A stretch of DNA of 58,258 nt from Chitinophagales bacterium (GCA_013298665.1 JAAFIK010000026.1:1-58258), one strand, 5' to 3'. Positions 17,801 through 26,262 are shown, numbered from the stretch's first letter. Notes: a model not told the origin generated them from the letters alone. Translations and numbers: made by a program.

Positions 17801-19859
17801 TGCCAACAGTACACCCGGTTTCAACCAGTCGCACTATTTCCAGTATACCAAAAATACGTATGACAGGATGTCTGTTGATGCAGACCGGAAATTCAGGTTC
17901 CAGGCTGTACCGCGTACCCTTATTATACGCAATGGTGTTTATCCTTACTACAGTTTTGATAAGGTAAACGTCAACCTCGACTTTGACCAGGTAGAATTCT
18001 GGGGTTGTGTATTCTCTAATATACAGGTGTATGTATTCGACAGTACCACGCTTCAATCCTGGAACAATGTGAACCAGGGGCCTAACGGGCGTTTTGGCAG
18101 TTGGCCGGTGTGTAACGAGCCACGTAAGTTCTTTGAGTTTCCCTACACTGATCCTGTTTACCGGAAAAGGCTGATGAAGTTCCTCGAAGACAGTATTCCT
18201 GCCGGAATGTATGTGGCCATCAAAAACCTGACGCCCACATTCAGTACCAGCTTTATCAATGAATGGAAGAATGATACACTGACCCTGGGATCCGGCAAGT
18301 CTTTGTACCATACGTTCAAAAATATCGGCTTCAGCAAAATAGATAGTTTCTATACCCACCGGCCATTTATTTATTTCTACAGAAAGGGGGTACCGGGTTT
18401 TGCGCCACAACAGTTTGTAGGCGACCAGATTGATTCCTATCTTGATGCTGCGATACCATTGCAAACGCGTTACAATACCGGCTCGATGGAGTCGCCTGCT
18501 TTTGGTCCGGCCAATAAATGGGGGGCACTTCACTGGCGCGGTACCACAAACGATCCCGGCCCCTCCGACTTTTCGCAGGTAGAAGTATACGGGGTGAAAA
18601 ATGATGGTTCGAGCGCCAAGCTCAGAACGATTTATCCGGCAAGGGATACCAGTCTGGATTTTGTTGATGCTGCGCAGTATCCTTACATCAAACTCAGGAT
18701 GCTGGCCAGTGATTCTGTTTATGCCTCACCCGAGCAACTGCGCTACTGGCGGCTGAATGCGGATTATGTACCTGAAGGTGCGGTAAGTCCGAACCTGGCC
18801 TACCGTATGAAGGATACAGTGGAGCAGGGAGAGAAAATAGACTTTGCTGTGGCCTTCAAAAACATCAGCCAGGTGCCATTTGACAGTTTGCTGAAAGTGC
18901 GGTTTTATATTACCGACAGGAATAATTTCCAGAACATCATTCCCGTACCCAAACGCAAAGCGCTTGTAGCGGGGGATACGCTGATGGTTACATATACGAT
19001 TGATACGCGCAACCTGCCAGGTGTCAATACATTGGGTATTGACTTTAACCCCAACAATGACCAGCCGGAGCAATACCATTATAACAATGTATTACTCAAA
19101 AACTTCCTTGTGCGCGAAGACCTTTACAATCCGCTGCTGGATGTTACATTCGACGGGGTGCATATCCTCAATCGTGATATTGTATCGTCCAAACCAGGCA
19201 TCCTTATAAAGCTTAAAGATGAGAGCCGCTTCCTGGCGCTGGCAGATACGGCATTGCTGAAAGTTCAGGTACGCTTCCCCGATAACTCGGTGCGCAATTA
19301 CCGGTTCAACGATTCAATGCGCTTTACGCCTGCTGTACCGGGTACAGGTGGGGTTGTGAGCGACAATACAGCGAAAATCGACTTCACCCCTTACTTCCCG
19401 CTTGACGGGGATTACGAACTGCTGGTATCGGGCAAAGACGTAATAGGCAATAAGGCTGGCGACCTGGAATACAGGGTGACTTTCTCTGTCATCAACAAAC
19501 CGATGATCTCCAACCTGCTCAATTATCCGAATCCGTTTACCACGTCAACTGCATTTGTGTTCACGGTAACGGGTAGTGAAGTACCGCAGAATATGCGCAT
19601 CCAGATACTTACAATTACGGGTAAGGTGGTAAGGGAGATCACCATGAACGAACTCGGGCCAATCCATATCGGGCGCAATATTACCGAGTACAAATGGGAT
19701 GGTACGGATATGTACGGACAGAAACTGGCCAATGGGGTGTACCTGTACCGCGTACTCACCAACCTTAATGGCAAGGCGCTTGATCAGTACAAGTCTAAGG
19801 ACGACCGTACGGATAAGTATTTCAATAAGGGATATGGCAAGATGTACCTTATGCGTTAA
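14802..19859 (+). CDS. Giant C25-family (gingipain/PorU-like) cysteine peptidase with C-terminal sorting-like domain, paralogue B
   Basis: A 1685-aa exported protein (signal MMKKILLPLVMLCCLSAQAQ) that aligns along most of its length with the protein at 8629: same N-terminal start (SWINYSKTYYK versus EWIDYTRVYYK), same C25 core with His in GYFGHSS (H642) and Cys in VSGCSAG (C672), and the same CARDB-like region (~790-893). Unlike paralogue A it ends in a FlgD-like/T9SS-like domain (from ~1574): NYPNPF, then ITGKVVREI, YKWDGTDMYGQKLANGVYLY. This fits a cell-surface protein handled by T9SS, or a long-form PorU. It is probably co-transcribed with the PorV-like gene upstream and ends at a strong terminator. 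Confidence 0.87.
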   Translation: MMKKILLPLVMLCCLSAQAQLNNSWINYSKTYYKFKLGKDGICRINQPALNAAGLGSVPAQDLQLWRNGKEVRIFTSVATGVLGAADFIEFWGQGNDGAPDTDLYRDPDYQLDNKYSLFSDTAVYFLTTNTTGANLRYSNGPSLSSGAASPDPYFMRRYEIHYKDQQNRGYAAIVGEYVYSSSFDSGEGWSSGDAFPCCDLSRDLDRMNVYQAGPANSVSFSINAVGNALNARNLRVKFYNNVILDEAMPYFNYLKTSVSNLPLTLLQSPTNLPVAINGTSTNPNDRIVVSDFAVTYPATFNFNNEKSFYFELRASAQNNYLLIDNFNYGSTAPVLFDLSSGTRYVCDITAVPGKVKVVVPASSAALRKFVLLSRDAANVTNITSLSSKTFTNYALAANQGDYLIITSPTMYNNGSGTDYIEQYRQYRSSVTGGGFAAKTVSIDEITDQYAFGIKKHPAAIRDFIRHADQVFATKPKFLFIIGRGMAYTDYKTNEANPIVDQLDVVQTFGWPASDNLLVCNPGTFVPLVPVGRLAAINGNEVGIYLDKIKQYEQAQQSPSQTLQDKAWMKNFMHVVGGKDSAENASFKNYMNNYKAIAEDSLMGAKVETFAKASTAAVQQAQSQRIDQLFQEGLSFIGYFGHSSANLLEFNLSSPEVYNNPGKYPFFNVSGCSAGNFFVFNPLRLNGDLTLSEKYVLSPQRGSIGFLASTHLGIPPFLNFYNLDFYNKFSRTMYGNTIGNQMKGVLSALGSNPSSLDYYTRIHLEELTLHGDPAIRLNNFAKADFVVEDQLVKISPSIISVADNNFTVSVKMMNIGRATGDSLRVLIRRKLPNDSIKVLFNGKIPGIRYIDSVNLTVPINPLTDKGTNKLLVDLDVDNAVSELSETNNSLAKDFQIFEDELRPVYPYNYSIINQQNLTFVSSTANPLNGQRQYVMEMDTTELFNSSFRKTFNASGTGGVIQFTPTGVTFTDSTVYYWRTAMVPLNAGGNYIWNSASFIYLANSTPGFNQSHYFQYTKNTYDRMSVDADRKFRFQAVPRTLIIRNGVYPYYSFDKVNVNLDFDQVEFWGCVFSNIQVYVFDSTTLQSWNNVNQGPNGRFGSWPVCNEPRKFFEFPYTDPVYRKRLMKFLEDSIPAGMYVAIKNLTPTFSTSFINEWKNDTLTLGSGKSLYHTFKNIGFSKIDSFYTHRPFIYFYRKGVPGFAPQQFVGDQIDSYLDAAIPLQTRYNTGSMESPAFGPANKWGALHWRGTTNDPGPSDFSQVEVYGVKNDGSSAKLRTIYPARDTSLDFVDAAQYPYIKLRMLASDSVYASPEQLRYWRLNADYVPEGAVSPNLAYRMKDTVEQGEKIDFAVAFKNISQVPFDSLLKVRFYITDRNNFQNIIPVPKRKALVAGDTLMVTYTIDTRNLPGVNTLGIDFNPNNDQPEQYHYNNVLLKNFLVREDLYNPLLDVTFDGVHILNRDIVSSKPGILIKLKDESRFLALADTALLKVQVRFPDNSVRNYRFNDSMRFTPAVPGTGGVVSDNTAKIDFTPYFPLDGDYELLVSGKDVIGNKAGDLEYRVTFSVINKPMISNLLNYPNPFTTSTAFVFTVTGSEVPQNMRIQILTITGKVVREITMNELGPIHIGRNITEYKWDGTDMYGQKLANGVYLYRVLTNLNGKALDQYKSKDDRTDKYFNKGYGKMYLMR

Positions 19860-19880
19860 GTATAATAACGGGATCATATA

Positions 19881-19904
19881 AAAGCCGCCGAAAGGCGGCT
19901 TTTT
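19881..19904 (+). terminator. Strong intrinsic terminator after the second C25 gene
   Basis: AAAGCCGCC (19881-19889), loop GAAA, GGCGGCTTT (19894-19902) and further T residues. Confidence 0.9.
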
Positions 19905-19970
19905 AGTAGCAGGTAAACCGGGTCGCGAAAGAAGTATACATCCGGTATTACGCACACAAAAACGATTACA

Positions 19971-21041
19971 ATGAAAAAGAAGATTTATATATTGTTCCTT
20001 TATCTGCTGGTGGCTGCACAGGCGGCTATGACACAGAATGTAGGCATCGGTACAACAACGCCCGCAGCAAAACTTGAAGTAGCCGGCGGCGATGCGAAGA
20101 TAAATGGCATTACGGTAGGCATTGGTGGCGGCGGGCTGTTGTCGAATACTGCGATCGGACGCAACAGTCTTTTCAGCAATAGTACCGGCAGCCGCAATAC
20201 TGCGTTGGGTGCTGCGGCTTTGTACAACAATACCATCGGCGATGGTCATGTAGCCATCGGTGATTCTGCCCTGTTCAGCCAGATCAGCAGCGTACCCAAT
20301 ATTTATGGTAATACCGCTATCGGTTCCAAAGCTATGTTTTCCAATACGGTCGGGTATGTGAATACTGCATTGGGTAAAGAAGCACTTTTCAGCAATACCG
20401 TGGGCAATTTTAATGTGGCCATCGGCAGAGAAGCGATGTTCAGCAACCTCAATGGCATCGATAATACCGCCGGAGGCAACCAGGCTTTATACAGCAATAC
20501 ATCGGGTTCCATCAACACCGCATTTGGTGATCTTGCGCTTTACCACAATACAACAGCCAATTACAATACCGCTTATGGTGGCCGTGCTTTGTATTTCGAT
20601 TCTGTTGGCACCGGCAATACCGCTATTGGTGCAAATGCGTTGTATGCGACCAGTGGTAACTTATGTACCGCATTGGGTAACCTGGCTGGTTTTGCCAATG
20701 CTGCCGGCAGCAATAATACTTTTATTGGTGCGGGTGCCGATGCTTTGTTCAACAACCTCACCAATGCTGCAGCGATCGGCTATAATGCCAGGGTGGGTGC
20801 CAGTAATACCCTCATCCTGGGTGGTACCGGTATGGCCGCTGTGAATGTGGGTATCAACACCACCACGCCGGGTGAAAAATTAGACATCAATGGGGCGATA
20901 AAAATTGGTGATGGTGGCTATGCCGGTATTACGCAGAATGCCAGTACGCCTGCGCCTGCTGGTGGTGCCGGCACCATTGTTTTTACCAATGCTCATTTTT
21001 TTGGCTGGACGGGTACCCACTGGAAGCAATTGGACAACTGA
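19971..21041 (+). CDS. Exported YadA-head-like repeat protein
   Basis: A 356-aa protein with a signal peptide (MKKKIYILFLYLLVAAQAAMTQ) followed by NVGIGTTTPAAKLEV, an opening common in tail-fibre-like and trimeric adhesin-like proteins. Residues ~60-260 are about ten repeats of mostly 17 aa, each with an NTAIG or NTALG turn followed by an ALF/ALY-S-N-T stretch, like the left-handed beta-roll of trimeric autotransporter heads. The C-terminus (FGWTGTHWKQL) resembles tail-fibre ends. No membrane anchor, barrel or T9SS sorting domain is visible, so how it stays at the surface is unclear. Location after the T9SS block suggests a surface or adhesion role; that is inference. Confidence 0.7.
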   Translation: MKKKIYILFLYLLVAAQAAMTQNVGIGTTTPAAKLEVAGGDAKINGITVGIGGGGLLSNTAIGRNSLFSNSTGSRNTALGAAALYNNTIGDGHVAIGDSALFSQISSVPNIYGNTAIGSKAMFSNTVGYVNTALGKEALFSNTVGNFNVAIGREAMFSNLNGIDNTAGGNQALYSNTSGSINTAFGDLALYHNTTANYNTAYGGRALYFDSVGTGNTAIGANALYATSGNLCTALGNLAGFANAAGSNNTFIGAGADALFNNLTNAAAIGYNARVGASNTLILGGTGMAAVNVGINTTTPGEKLDINGAIKIGDGGYAGITQNASTPAPAGGAGTIVFTNAHFFGWTGTHWKQLDN

Positions 21042-21353
21042 TACCGGTAATACCTGCCACTCATTTACTTGATATTTTTTTAAATATGTGCGTCTTTTTT
21101 GCAGCATTTTCATTTACGAAAACGTTTGCGGATGGTTATATCAATGAAAACCGTATTTTTACGACCGATTGAATGAACGTGTTGTTGGCAGGTAAACCCA
21201 TCACATTATGGCAGATTAAGATTACCCTTTACGGGTTGTCTGGCTGTAATGCAGATAAACTCTAATAAAACCGCGAAAGCGAGCCTGCCAACTTTTTACC
21301 AACAGCCCCCGGTCACTTTTCTCCCTTTCCCTATCTTTACACGTATACAAATT
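21042..21353. other. Intergenic stretch before the HAD gene
   Basis: About 310 bases without a convincing gene. The frame of the HAD protein is open back to 21249, but that extension is polar and unlike the family. I see no strong hairpin or promoter apart from a TATCTTTA-like element around 21332-21339. Confidence 0.45.
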
Positions 21354-22049
21354 ATGACGACAGCCATACAAGTCATCGCCTTTGATGCTGATGACACGCT
21401 TTGGGTTAACGAACCCTATTTTCAGGAAACCGAGCAGCGTTTCTGCACCCTGCTGGAAGACTATATGCCGCACCACAGCGTTTCGAAAGAGCTTTTCAAA
21501 ACAGAGATGGACAATCTCGCGCTGTATGGCTATGGTGTAAAAGGCTTTATGCTTTGTATGGTGGAAACCGCACTCCGCATCAGCAACCATACCATCAGCA
21601 GTTCGGTGATTGATACCATCCTGGGTTATGGTAAAGCCCTGCTGGAGAAGCCCATAGAATTACTTGAAGGGGTAGAGGAAGTTCTTCATGCCCTGAAAGG
21701 CCATTACCGTCTTGTGGTGGCCACCAAGGGTGATTTGCTCGACCAGGAACGGAAACTGCGGAAGTCGGGGCTGGAACATTTTTTTCACCATATTGAAATC
21801 ATGTCCGACAAACAGGAAAAAGATTACCGGAAGCTGATCAGCCACCTGGATATTGCCCCTGAACAATTTCTGATGCTGGGTAATTCCCTCAAGTCGGACG
21901 TGCTGCCGGTACTCAGTATCGGCGGGCATGGCGTACACATTCCTTACCACACCACCTGGACACATGAGCAGATAGAGCACAACATCAGCCATCCCAACTT
22001 TATCCAACTGCAACACATTTCAGAAATTTTGCCATACCTGCCCGCATGA
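21354..22049 (+). CDS. HAD-superfamily hydrolase (phosphatase-like)
   Basis: A 231-aa cytosolic protein. I start it at the ATG at 21354 because MTTAIQVIAFDADDTLW puts HAD motif I (DxDDT) near the N-terminus as usual; the 35 codons upstream are unlike the family. An alpha-helical cap follows, then motif II (VVATKG), the motif III Lys region (KDYRKLI), and motif IV-like GNSLKSDV. The order and spacing fit a class I-cap phosphatase such as phosphoglycolate-phosphatase relatives. Substrate unknown. It overlaps the next gene by 4 bp (ATGA), so the two are translationally coupled. Confidence 0.85.
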   Translation: MTTAIQVIAFDADDTLWVNEPYFQETEQRFCTLLEDYMPHHSVSKELFKTEMDNLALYGYGVKGFMLCMVETALRISNHTISSSVIDTILGYGKALLEKPIELLEGVEEVLHALKGHYRLVVATKGDLLDQERKLRKSGLEHFFHHIEIMSDKQEKDYRKLISHLDIAPEQFLMLGNSLKSDVLPVLSIGGHGVHIPYHTTWTHEQIEHNISHPNFIQLQHISEILPYLPA

Positions 22050-22669
22050 AATCAGCCATCAATACCGATACCTGGGTAAGAAAGGAGCACTATCATTTCT
22101 TCCGGAAATTTGAGGAACCTTTTTTTGGTGTTACCATCAATGTTGATTGCACAAATGCCTACCGGGTCGTGAAGGCAGAGGGCGCTTCTTTTTTTCTCTA
22201 CTACCTGCATGCCTCCCTTGTGGCGGCTAATGCCACAGCACCTTTCCGTTACCGGATGGCAGGGGAGGAGGTGTGGGAATATGATACCGTCAACGCATCG
22301 CCCACCATCAACCGCCCGGATGGTACTTTTGGCTTTTCATATATGGATTATCATGCTGATTTCAACATTTTTGCTGCGGCTGCAAGTATGGAAATTGAAC
22401 GGGTACAGGCAGGTACGGGGCTGGTACCGGCTGTAAGCGGCGAGAATGTTATTCATTATTCCTCCATACCCTGGCTCAACTTTACCGGGTTGTCACACGC
22501 CCGTGCTTTTTCTTTTGCCGACAGTTGCCCCAAGATCGCTTTTGGTAAAATGACCACTGTTGATGGTCGCCGGCAGATGTCCGTATCGGTGCATGTACAC
22601 CATGCCCTGATGGATGGTTTTCATGTGGGGCAGTTTGTAACGCTTTTTCAGGAGGCGCTTGACCGTTGA
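22046..22669 (+). CDS. Chloramphenicol acetyltransferase-family protein
   Basis: A 207-aa protein with the CAT signature HHALMDGFHVG near the end (catalytic H186, structural D190) and the N-terminal RKEHYHFFRKFEEPFFGVT stretch of classic type A CATs. CATs are trimers that transfer acetyl from acetyl-CoA. Many chromosomal members act on substrates other than chloramphenicol or have none known, so drug resistance cannot be claimed. The start overlaps the HAD stop by 4 bp, which suggests a joint small operon. Confidence 0.8.
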   Translation: MKSAINTDTWVRKEHYHFFRKFEEPFFGVTINVDCTNAYRVVKAEGASFFLYYLHASLVAANATAPFRYRMAGEEVWEYDTVNASPTINRPDGTFGFSYMDYHADFNIFAAAASMEIERVQAGTGLVPAVSGENVIHYSSIPWLNFTGLSHARAFSFADSCPKIAFGKMTTVDGRRQMSVSVHVHHALMDGFHVGQFVTLFQEALDR

Positions 22670-22720
22670 TGAGATAAATATCTTATGCAGGATAAACCAT
22701 CTCAGGCGGTTTTCCCCATC

Positions 22721-22728
22721 TACCTTTG
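22721..22728 (+). promoter_or_regulatory. -7 element before the ABC-2 permease gene
   Basis: TACCTTTG matches TAnnTTTG and lies 44 bases before the permease start, in the 102-bp gap after the CAT gene. Confidence 0.5.
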
Positions 22729-22771
22729 CCGCTATTATTTTTTACAATAGCTTTACCCAAAATAAAACAGT

Positions 22772-23884
22772 ATGCGTACCTACAGCCAGGTAAAAGCGAT
22801 GCTGGCCATTACAAGGGCCAGTTTGAAATCAATATTCCGCAGTCCCAGCGCGGTCGTGTTCAGCTTTCTTTTTCCCCTCATCTTTATCCTTGTGTTTGGT
22901 TTTATCGGTAGTGGTAGCGGTGCTCCCGTGTATAAAGTGGCGATACAGGCCGGTTCTGATACCAGCAATGCTTTTTACAGCACCCTCACCAATCAGGGTT
23001 TTGTGCGCATCTTCCGGTTCGAGGACCCCAAACTGCTTGAGAAAAACTTCAACGAAGGGCGTATTGTGGGTAAGCTGGGTATTTATAAAAGGGGGGGAGA
23101 CTCCACGGGCTATCGCTTAACGTTCAACAGTACTACGGCCAGTGACGATAAGTCCTTCCAGTTTATTGCGGCGATTGAGAATATGGCCAATAAAATCAAC
23201 GATAGTAAATTTCCCGGGCGTGCATCCTATGTATCGCTCGATTTTAACCGCACCCGTGATGTGGCCACGGTAGTGGAATACAAAACAATTGATTTTATCC
23301 TGCCCGGCCAGATCGGCTTTTCCCTGCTCAGTGCGGGTGTATTTGGTGTGGCATTTATGTTTTTCAACCTGCGCAGCACCCTTGTACTGAAACGCTTTTT
23401 TGCTACACCCATCAATCGCACCAATATTGTATTGGGTGAAGCATTAAGCCGCGTCATTTTTCAGCTTACCACTGCTGTGGTGATCCTGCTCATCGGGCAT
23501 TTTATCTTTGGCTTCAGCCTTCGTCATGGGGCGATTACCTTTATTGAGCTGCTCGTGCTGAGTTTTGCGGGACTCATCGTTTTTATGGGCTTTGGCTTTA
23601 TTGTGAGCGGACTTGCCAAAAACGAAAGCACGATCCCGCCCTTTGCCAATCTGGTTACGCTGCCACAGTTCCTGCTGGCAGGTACCTTCTTTTCCATAGA
23701 TGCTTTTCCCAAATGGCTGCAACCGATCTGCCGTGTATTGCCCCTCACACACCTCAACGATGCGATGCGTAAGGTCTCGTTTGAGGGCGCACACCTCTAC
23801 GATTGCGGCAAGCAGTTGGGTATCCTCGGCCTCTGGGGTATTGTGGTGTATTTTGTAGCCATAAAAGTGTTCAAATGGGAGTAA
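22772..23884 (+). CDS. ABC-2 type transporter permease
   Basis: A 370-aa inner-membrane protein. One transmembrane helix lies near residues 27-45 (VVFSFLFPLIFILVFGFIG), then a ~135-residue extracytoplasmic domain, then five more helices from ~175 to the end, including the conserved region around PLTHLNDAMRK. This is the layout of YhhJ/YbhR-like ABC-2 exporters. The partner ATPase gene is not adjacent in this window, so the substrate is unknown and the ATPase must be elsewhere. Translation starts at the ATG at 22772. Confidence 0.85.
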   Translation: MRTYSQVKAMLAITRASLKSIFRSPSAVVFSFLFPLIFILVFGFIGSGSGAPVYKVAIQAGSDTSNAFYSTLTNQGFVRIFRFEDPKLLEKNFNEGRIVGKLGIYKRGGDSTGYRLTFNSTTASDDKSFQFIAAIENMANKINDSKFPGRASYVSLDFNRTRDVATVVEYKTIDFILPGQIGFSLLSAGVFGVAFMFFNLRSTLVLKRFFATPINRTNIVLGEALSRVIFQLTTAVVILLIGHFIFGFSLRHGAITFIELLVLSFAGLIVFMGFGFIVSGLAKNESTIPPFANLVTLPQFLLAGTFFSIDAFPKWLQPICRVLPLTHLNDAMRKVSFEGAHLYDCGKQLGILGLWGIVVYFVAIKVFKWE

Positions 23885-23889
23885 TTTTG
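23882..23889 (+). promoter_or_regulatory. -7 element overlapping the permease stop codon
   Basis: TAATTTTG matches TAnnTTTG and contains the TAA stop of the permease gene. The next gene starts at 23897, so its transcript would be almost leaderless. Confidence 0.45.
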
Positions 23890-23896
23890 CGCCTGT

Positions 23897-24445
23897 ATGG
23901 AACAGCATAATATTAAACGGCTCCTTAAAGCCGGTCTTCTTGGTTTGACAGGCCTGATGGTACTGGTTACCCTGATCTCTTTCTTATTGCCTTCGGAAGT
24001 ACATGGCCGCAGGGGTATTGTTATCCAATCCGGATCTGAGCCCATACGTGCACAACTCACCGGATTTTATAACTGGAAGAACTGGCACCCGCAATGTATA
24101 GCGCATACCGACAGTATCCGTTTCTTTAATGCTGGTTTTGCCACGGCGGGCTCGACCTGCAGGATCAACCTGCCGGGTAATAAGCCCGTGGTATACAAAA
24201 TGGTAAAAGATGATTCCCTGTTTGTCATCTTTACCGAAAAGATGGGGAATCAGCCGGAAGTGGAACACACCATTACTTTTGCGGTTGACAGTGCTACCCA
24301 TGGCACATATGTAGATTGGAAATTTATCGCTCCGGTCAAATGGTATCCCTGGGAAAAATTTGCCGGGATATTCACCGAAACTATTACCGCTCCCGGCTAT
24401 GAGGCTGCGCTGGCTAACCTCAAGAAGTTTGTGGAGGGGAATTAG
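23897..24445 (+). CDS. Membrane-anchored SRPBCC (START-like) domain protein
   Basis: A 182-aa protein with an N-terminal membrane helix (LLGLTGLMVLVTLISFLLP). The rest resembles the SRPBCC/polyketide-cyclase-like fold: an early FYNWKNWHPQ ('W..W.P') segment, a run of beta strands, WKFIAPVKWYPWEKF and a long C-terminal helix ending in ALANLKKFVEGN. Such domains bind hydrophobic ligands; the function here is unknown. It starts 12 bases after the permease gene but may have its own promoter in that gap. It converges on the LytTR regulator gene. Confidence 0.65.
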   Translation: MEQHNIKRLLKAGLLGLTGLMVLVTLISFLLPSEVHGRRGIVIQSGSEPIRAQLTGFYNWKNWHPQCIAHTDSIRFFNAGFATAGSTCRINLPGNKPVVYKMVKDDSLFVIFTEKMGNQPEVEHTITFAVDSATHGTYVDWKFIAPVKWYPWEKFAGIFTETITAPGYEAALANLKKFVEGN

Positions 24446-24460
24446 GACTAAGAAAGATTT

Positions 24461-24480
24461 GTACTGGTACCCGGTATTAC
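24461..24480. repeat. AGTAC-type palindromic element, copy 4
   Basis: GTACTGGTACCCGGTATTAC, in the convergent gap between the SRPBCC gene and the LytTR gene. It shares GGTACCCGGTA with the reverse complement of the element at 121-162. Confidence 0.4.
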
Positions 24481-25190
24481 TTCATCCCCAGTTTCCCCAA
24501 AAACTCCTCCCGCGAATTGGCACCAATGGCCACTTCGTGTTCACCAATAAAAATGCGGTTGCCATCAATGCGCGAAATATGGTGCTTGTTAACGATAAAG
24601 GAGCGATGGCTGCGAATAAAAATGCTGTCGGGCAACTGTTCTTCAATTTGTGAGAGTGATTGATAAATCCGCACATCATGCGTAGTGGCAACAATACGGG
24701 TATAGTTCTGCTGGGCTTCGCAAAAAAGAATATGCTGAAACGAAAACCGGAAAATTGTTTTGCCCATTTTGAGGAAGATTCCATCGGCGTTATCCACTTC
24801 TGTTGTAACTGTTGCCGGGCCAACCGGCGACTCTGTATCGGGTAATACCTTCTGTACGGCTTTGAAAAACCGCTCAAACGAAAAAGGTTTGACCAGGTAA
24901 TCCACCACATCCAGTTCAAACGCATCAATGGCATAGTCTTTATAAGCGGTGGTAAAAATGACCTTTGGCCGCTGGGTAAGCGATTTTACAAAATTGAGTC
25001 CATCCAGTATGGGCATATTGATATCAAGAAACACAACATCAATAGCACCTGCCTTCAGAAAGGTCATGGCTTCAAGTGCATTCTCACATTCACCGGCAAT
25101 GTCGATAAAGTTCAACTGTGCACAGTACCCCCTCACAATTTTTCTTGCAATGGGCTCATCGTCAACGATCAAACACCTGATTTTTTTCAT
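24477..25190 (-). CDS. LytTR-family response regulator
   Basis: A 237-aa protein with an N-terminal receiver domain (acid pair in LIVDDEP, phospho-acceptor D56 in VVFLDINMP, conserved Lys in VDYLVKPF) and a C-terminal LytTR DNA-binding domain (~140-237: ILFCEAQQNYTRI, RSHRSFIVNKHHI). It would bind direct repeats upstream of target genes once phosphorylated by the kinase encoded just upstream. Its start overlaps the end of the kinase gene by 29 bases, typical for these pairs. Targets are unknown; the divergent TonB receptor gene next to the kinase is a candidate. Confidence 0.95.
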   Translation of the reverse strand: MKKIRCLIVDDEPIARKIVRGYCAQLNFIDIAGECENALEAMTFLKAGAIDVVFLDINMPILDGLNFVKSLTQRPKVIFTTAYKDYAIDAFELDVVDYLVKPFSFERFFKAVQKVLPDTESPVGPATVTTEVDNADGIFLKMGKTIFRFSFQHILFCEAQQNYTRIVATTHDVRIYQSLSQIEEQLPDSIFIRSHRSFIVNKHHISRIDGNRIFIGEHEVAIGANSREEFLGKLGMK

Positions 25191-26262
25191 GCGTAAGTTT
25201 TAAAATAAGTGATACTTTATATACATTGCCCGTTGTACTGATCTCCGGCAGACTGTCCTCACCATAGATCAGTTCTATACGGCGGAGTGTGGATTCCAGG
25301 CCGATCCCTTCATTGCGGACGGCAATGCTTTTGTCGCCGGCAGTAGCTGGTGAGCCGGTTATTCTTTCAAAAGAATTTTCAGCAGTAAAGTACAGCATGT
25401 TTTTATCAATGCTGAGGTTGAAGCGGATAAACCGCGGCTGCCCGCTGCGCACGATCTGCGAATGTTTGAACGCATTCTCCACAAATACCACCAGCAGCAA
25501 GGGAACGATCTGCAGTTTGGGGTTGATGTTTGCCGGAAACTGTATATCGAGCTGTACACTTTCGCTGATGCGTATTTTTTGCAACTCAATATAATCGAGC
25601 AGGTATTGTACCTCATCTTTTACCGGTACAATATCCGTTTTGGTATCGTAGATGGAATATTTGAGCAGGTCGCTCAGCCGCAGCATCAGGTCGGGCAGGC
25701 GGTCTGATTTTTCATGCGCCAGTCCATAGAGGTTGTTCATCGTGTTGAGCAGGAAGTGCGGGCTTAACTGTGCCCGTAAAAAATTGAGCTCCTGCTGCAT
25801 TTTCTGGCGTTGTGCCATTTCAGCTTCATATTGTACAATCAACAGGTCTTTCCCCAGTTTGATGGCGGTAACCAGGAAAAAGAAAAGCATGTTGATGCTG
25901 AAGGATTCCAAAGCGCTGGAGGGTGGCGGTATATTGGCAGGAAGCAGGGGCATCATCTGCAGCACGACATAATACATCACATAACTCCAGGCCACAGCCC
26001 ATAGTAAACTGAGCACAATAAACAGCAATATTTTTGAGCGGTAAAAAAAATACGGAATCAGCACGAGCAGGATGAAATAAGCGTACATGACCAACTGCAT
26101 GATCGCAATAACGGTGATGAGCCAGAAATTTTTTGTCTGAAATTCACTTACTGAGCCGGTCAGCAGTACCAGGATAACGACCAGCCAGAACGTAAGGTGG
26201 GTTGCCCAGCGGGTGTTTAAAAAACTGATGGGTGCCAGTAATGGCGGTGGGGTTCTTGCCAT
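25162..26262 (-). CDS. LytS/YehU-type sensor histidine kinase
   Basis: A 366-aa inner-membrane kinase. Four transmembrane helices (about residues 21-37, 46-70, 78-100 and 121-137) are followed by a short coiled helix and the His_kinase domain, with the H-box LRAQLSPHFLLNTMNNLYGL (H169). The C-terminal ATPase part has the N-box PLLLVVFVENAFKHS and a glycine motif near VRNEGIGL. The family has short loops and no large sensor domain, so the signal is probably sensed in the membrane. It forms an operon with the LytTR regulator (29-bp overlap). Confidence 0.95.
   Translation of the reverse strand: MARTPPPLLAPISFLNTRWATHLTFWLVVILVLLTGSVSEFQTKNFWLITVIAIMQLVMYAYFILLVLIPYFFYRSKILLFIVLSLLWAVAWSYVMYYVVLQMMPLLPANIPPPSSALESFSINMLFFFLVTAIKLGKDLLIVQYEAEMAQRQKMQQELNFLRAQLSPHFLLNTMNNLYGLAHEKSDRLPDLMLRLSDLLKYSIYDTKTDIVPVKDEVQYLLDYIELQKIRISESVQLDIQFPANINPKLQIVPLLLVVFVENAFKHSQIVRSGQPRFIRFNLSIDKNMLYFTAENSFERITGSPATAGDKSIAVRNEGIGLESTLRRIELIYGEDSLPEISTTGNVYKVSLILKLTHEKNQVFDR

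Noticed and set aside
14802..19859. Naming this gene porU outright
   Set aside because: It has the C25 core and a sorting-like end, but its length and its close paralogue next door leave a cargo protease equally possible.
22046..22669. Chloramphenicol resistance gene
   Set aside because: The CAT fold and catalytic His are present, but sequence alone does not show the substrate, and it is coupled to a HAD gene with no mobile-element features.
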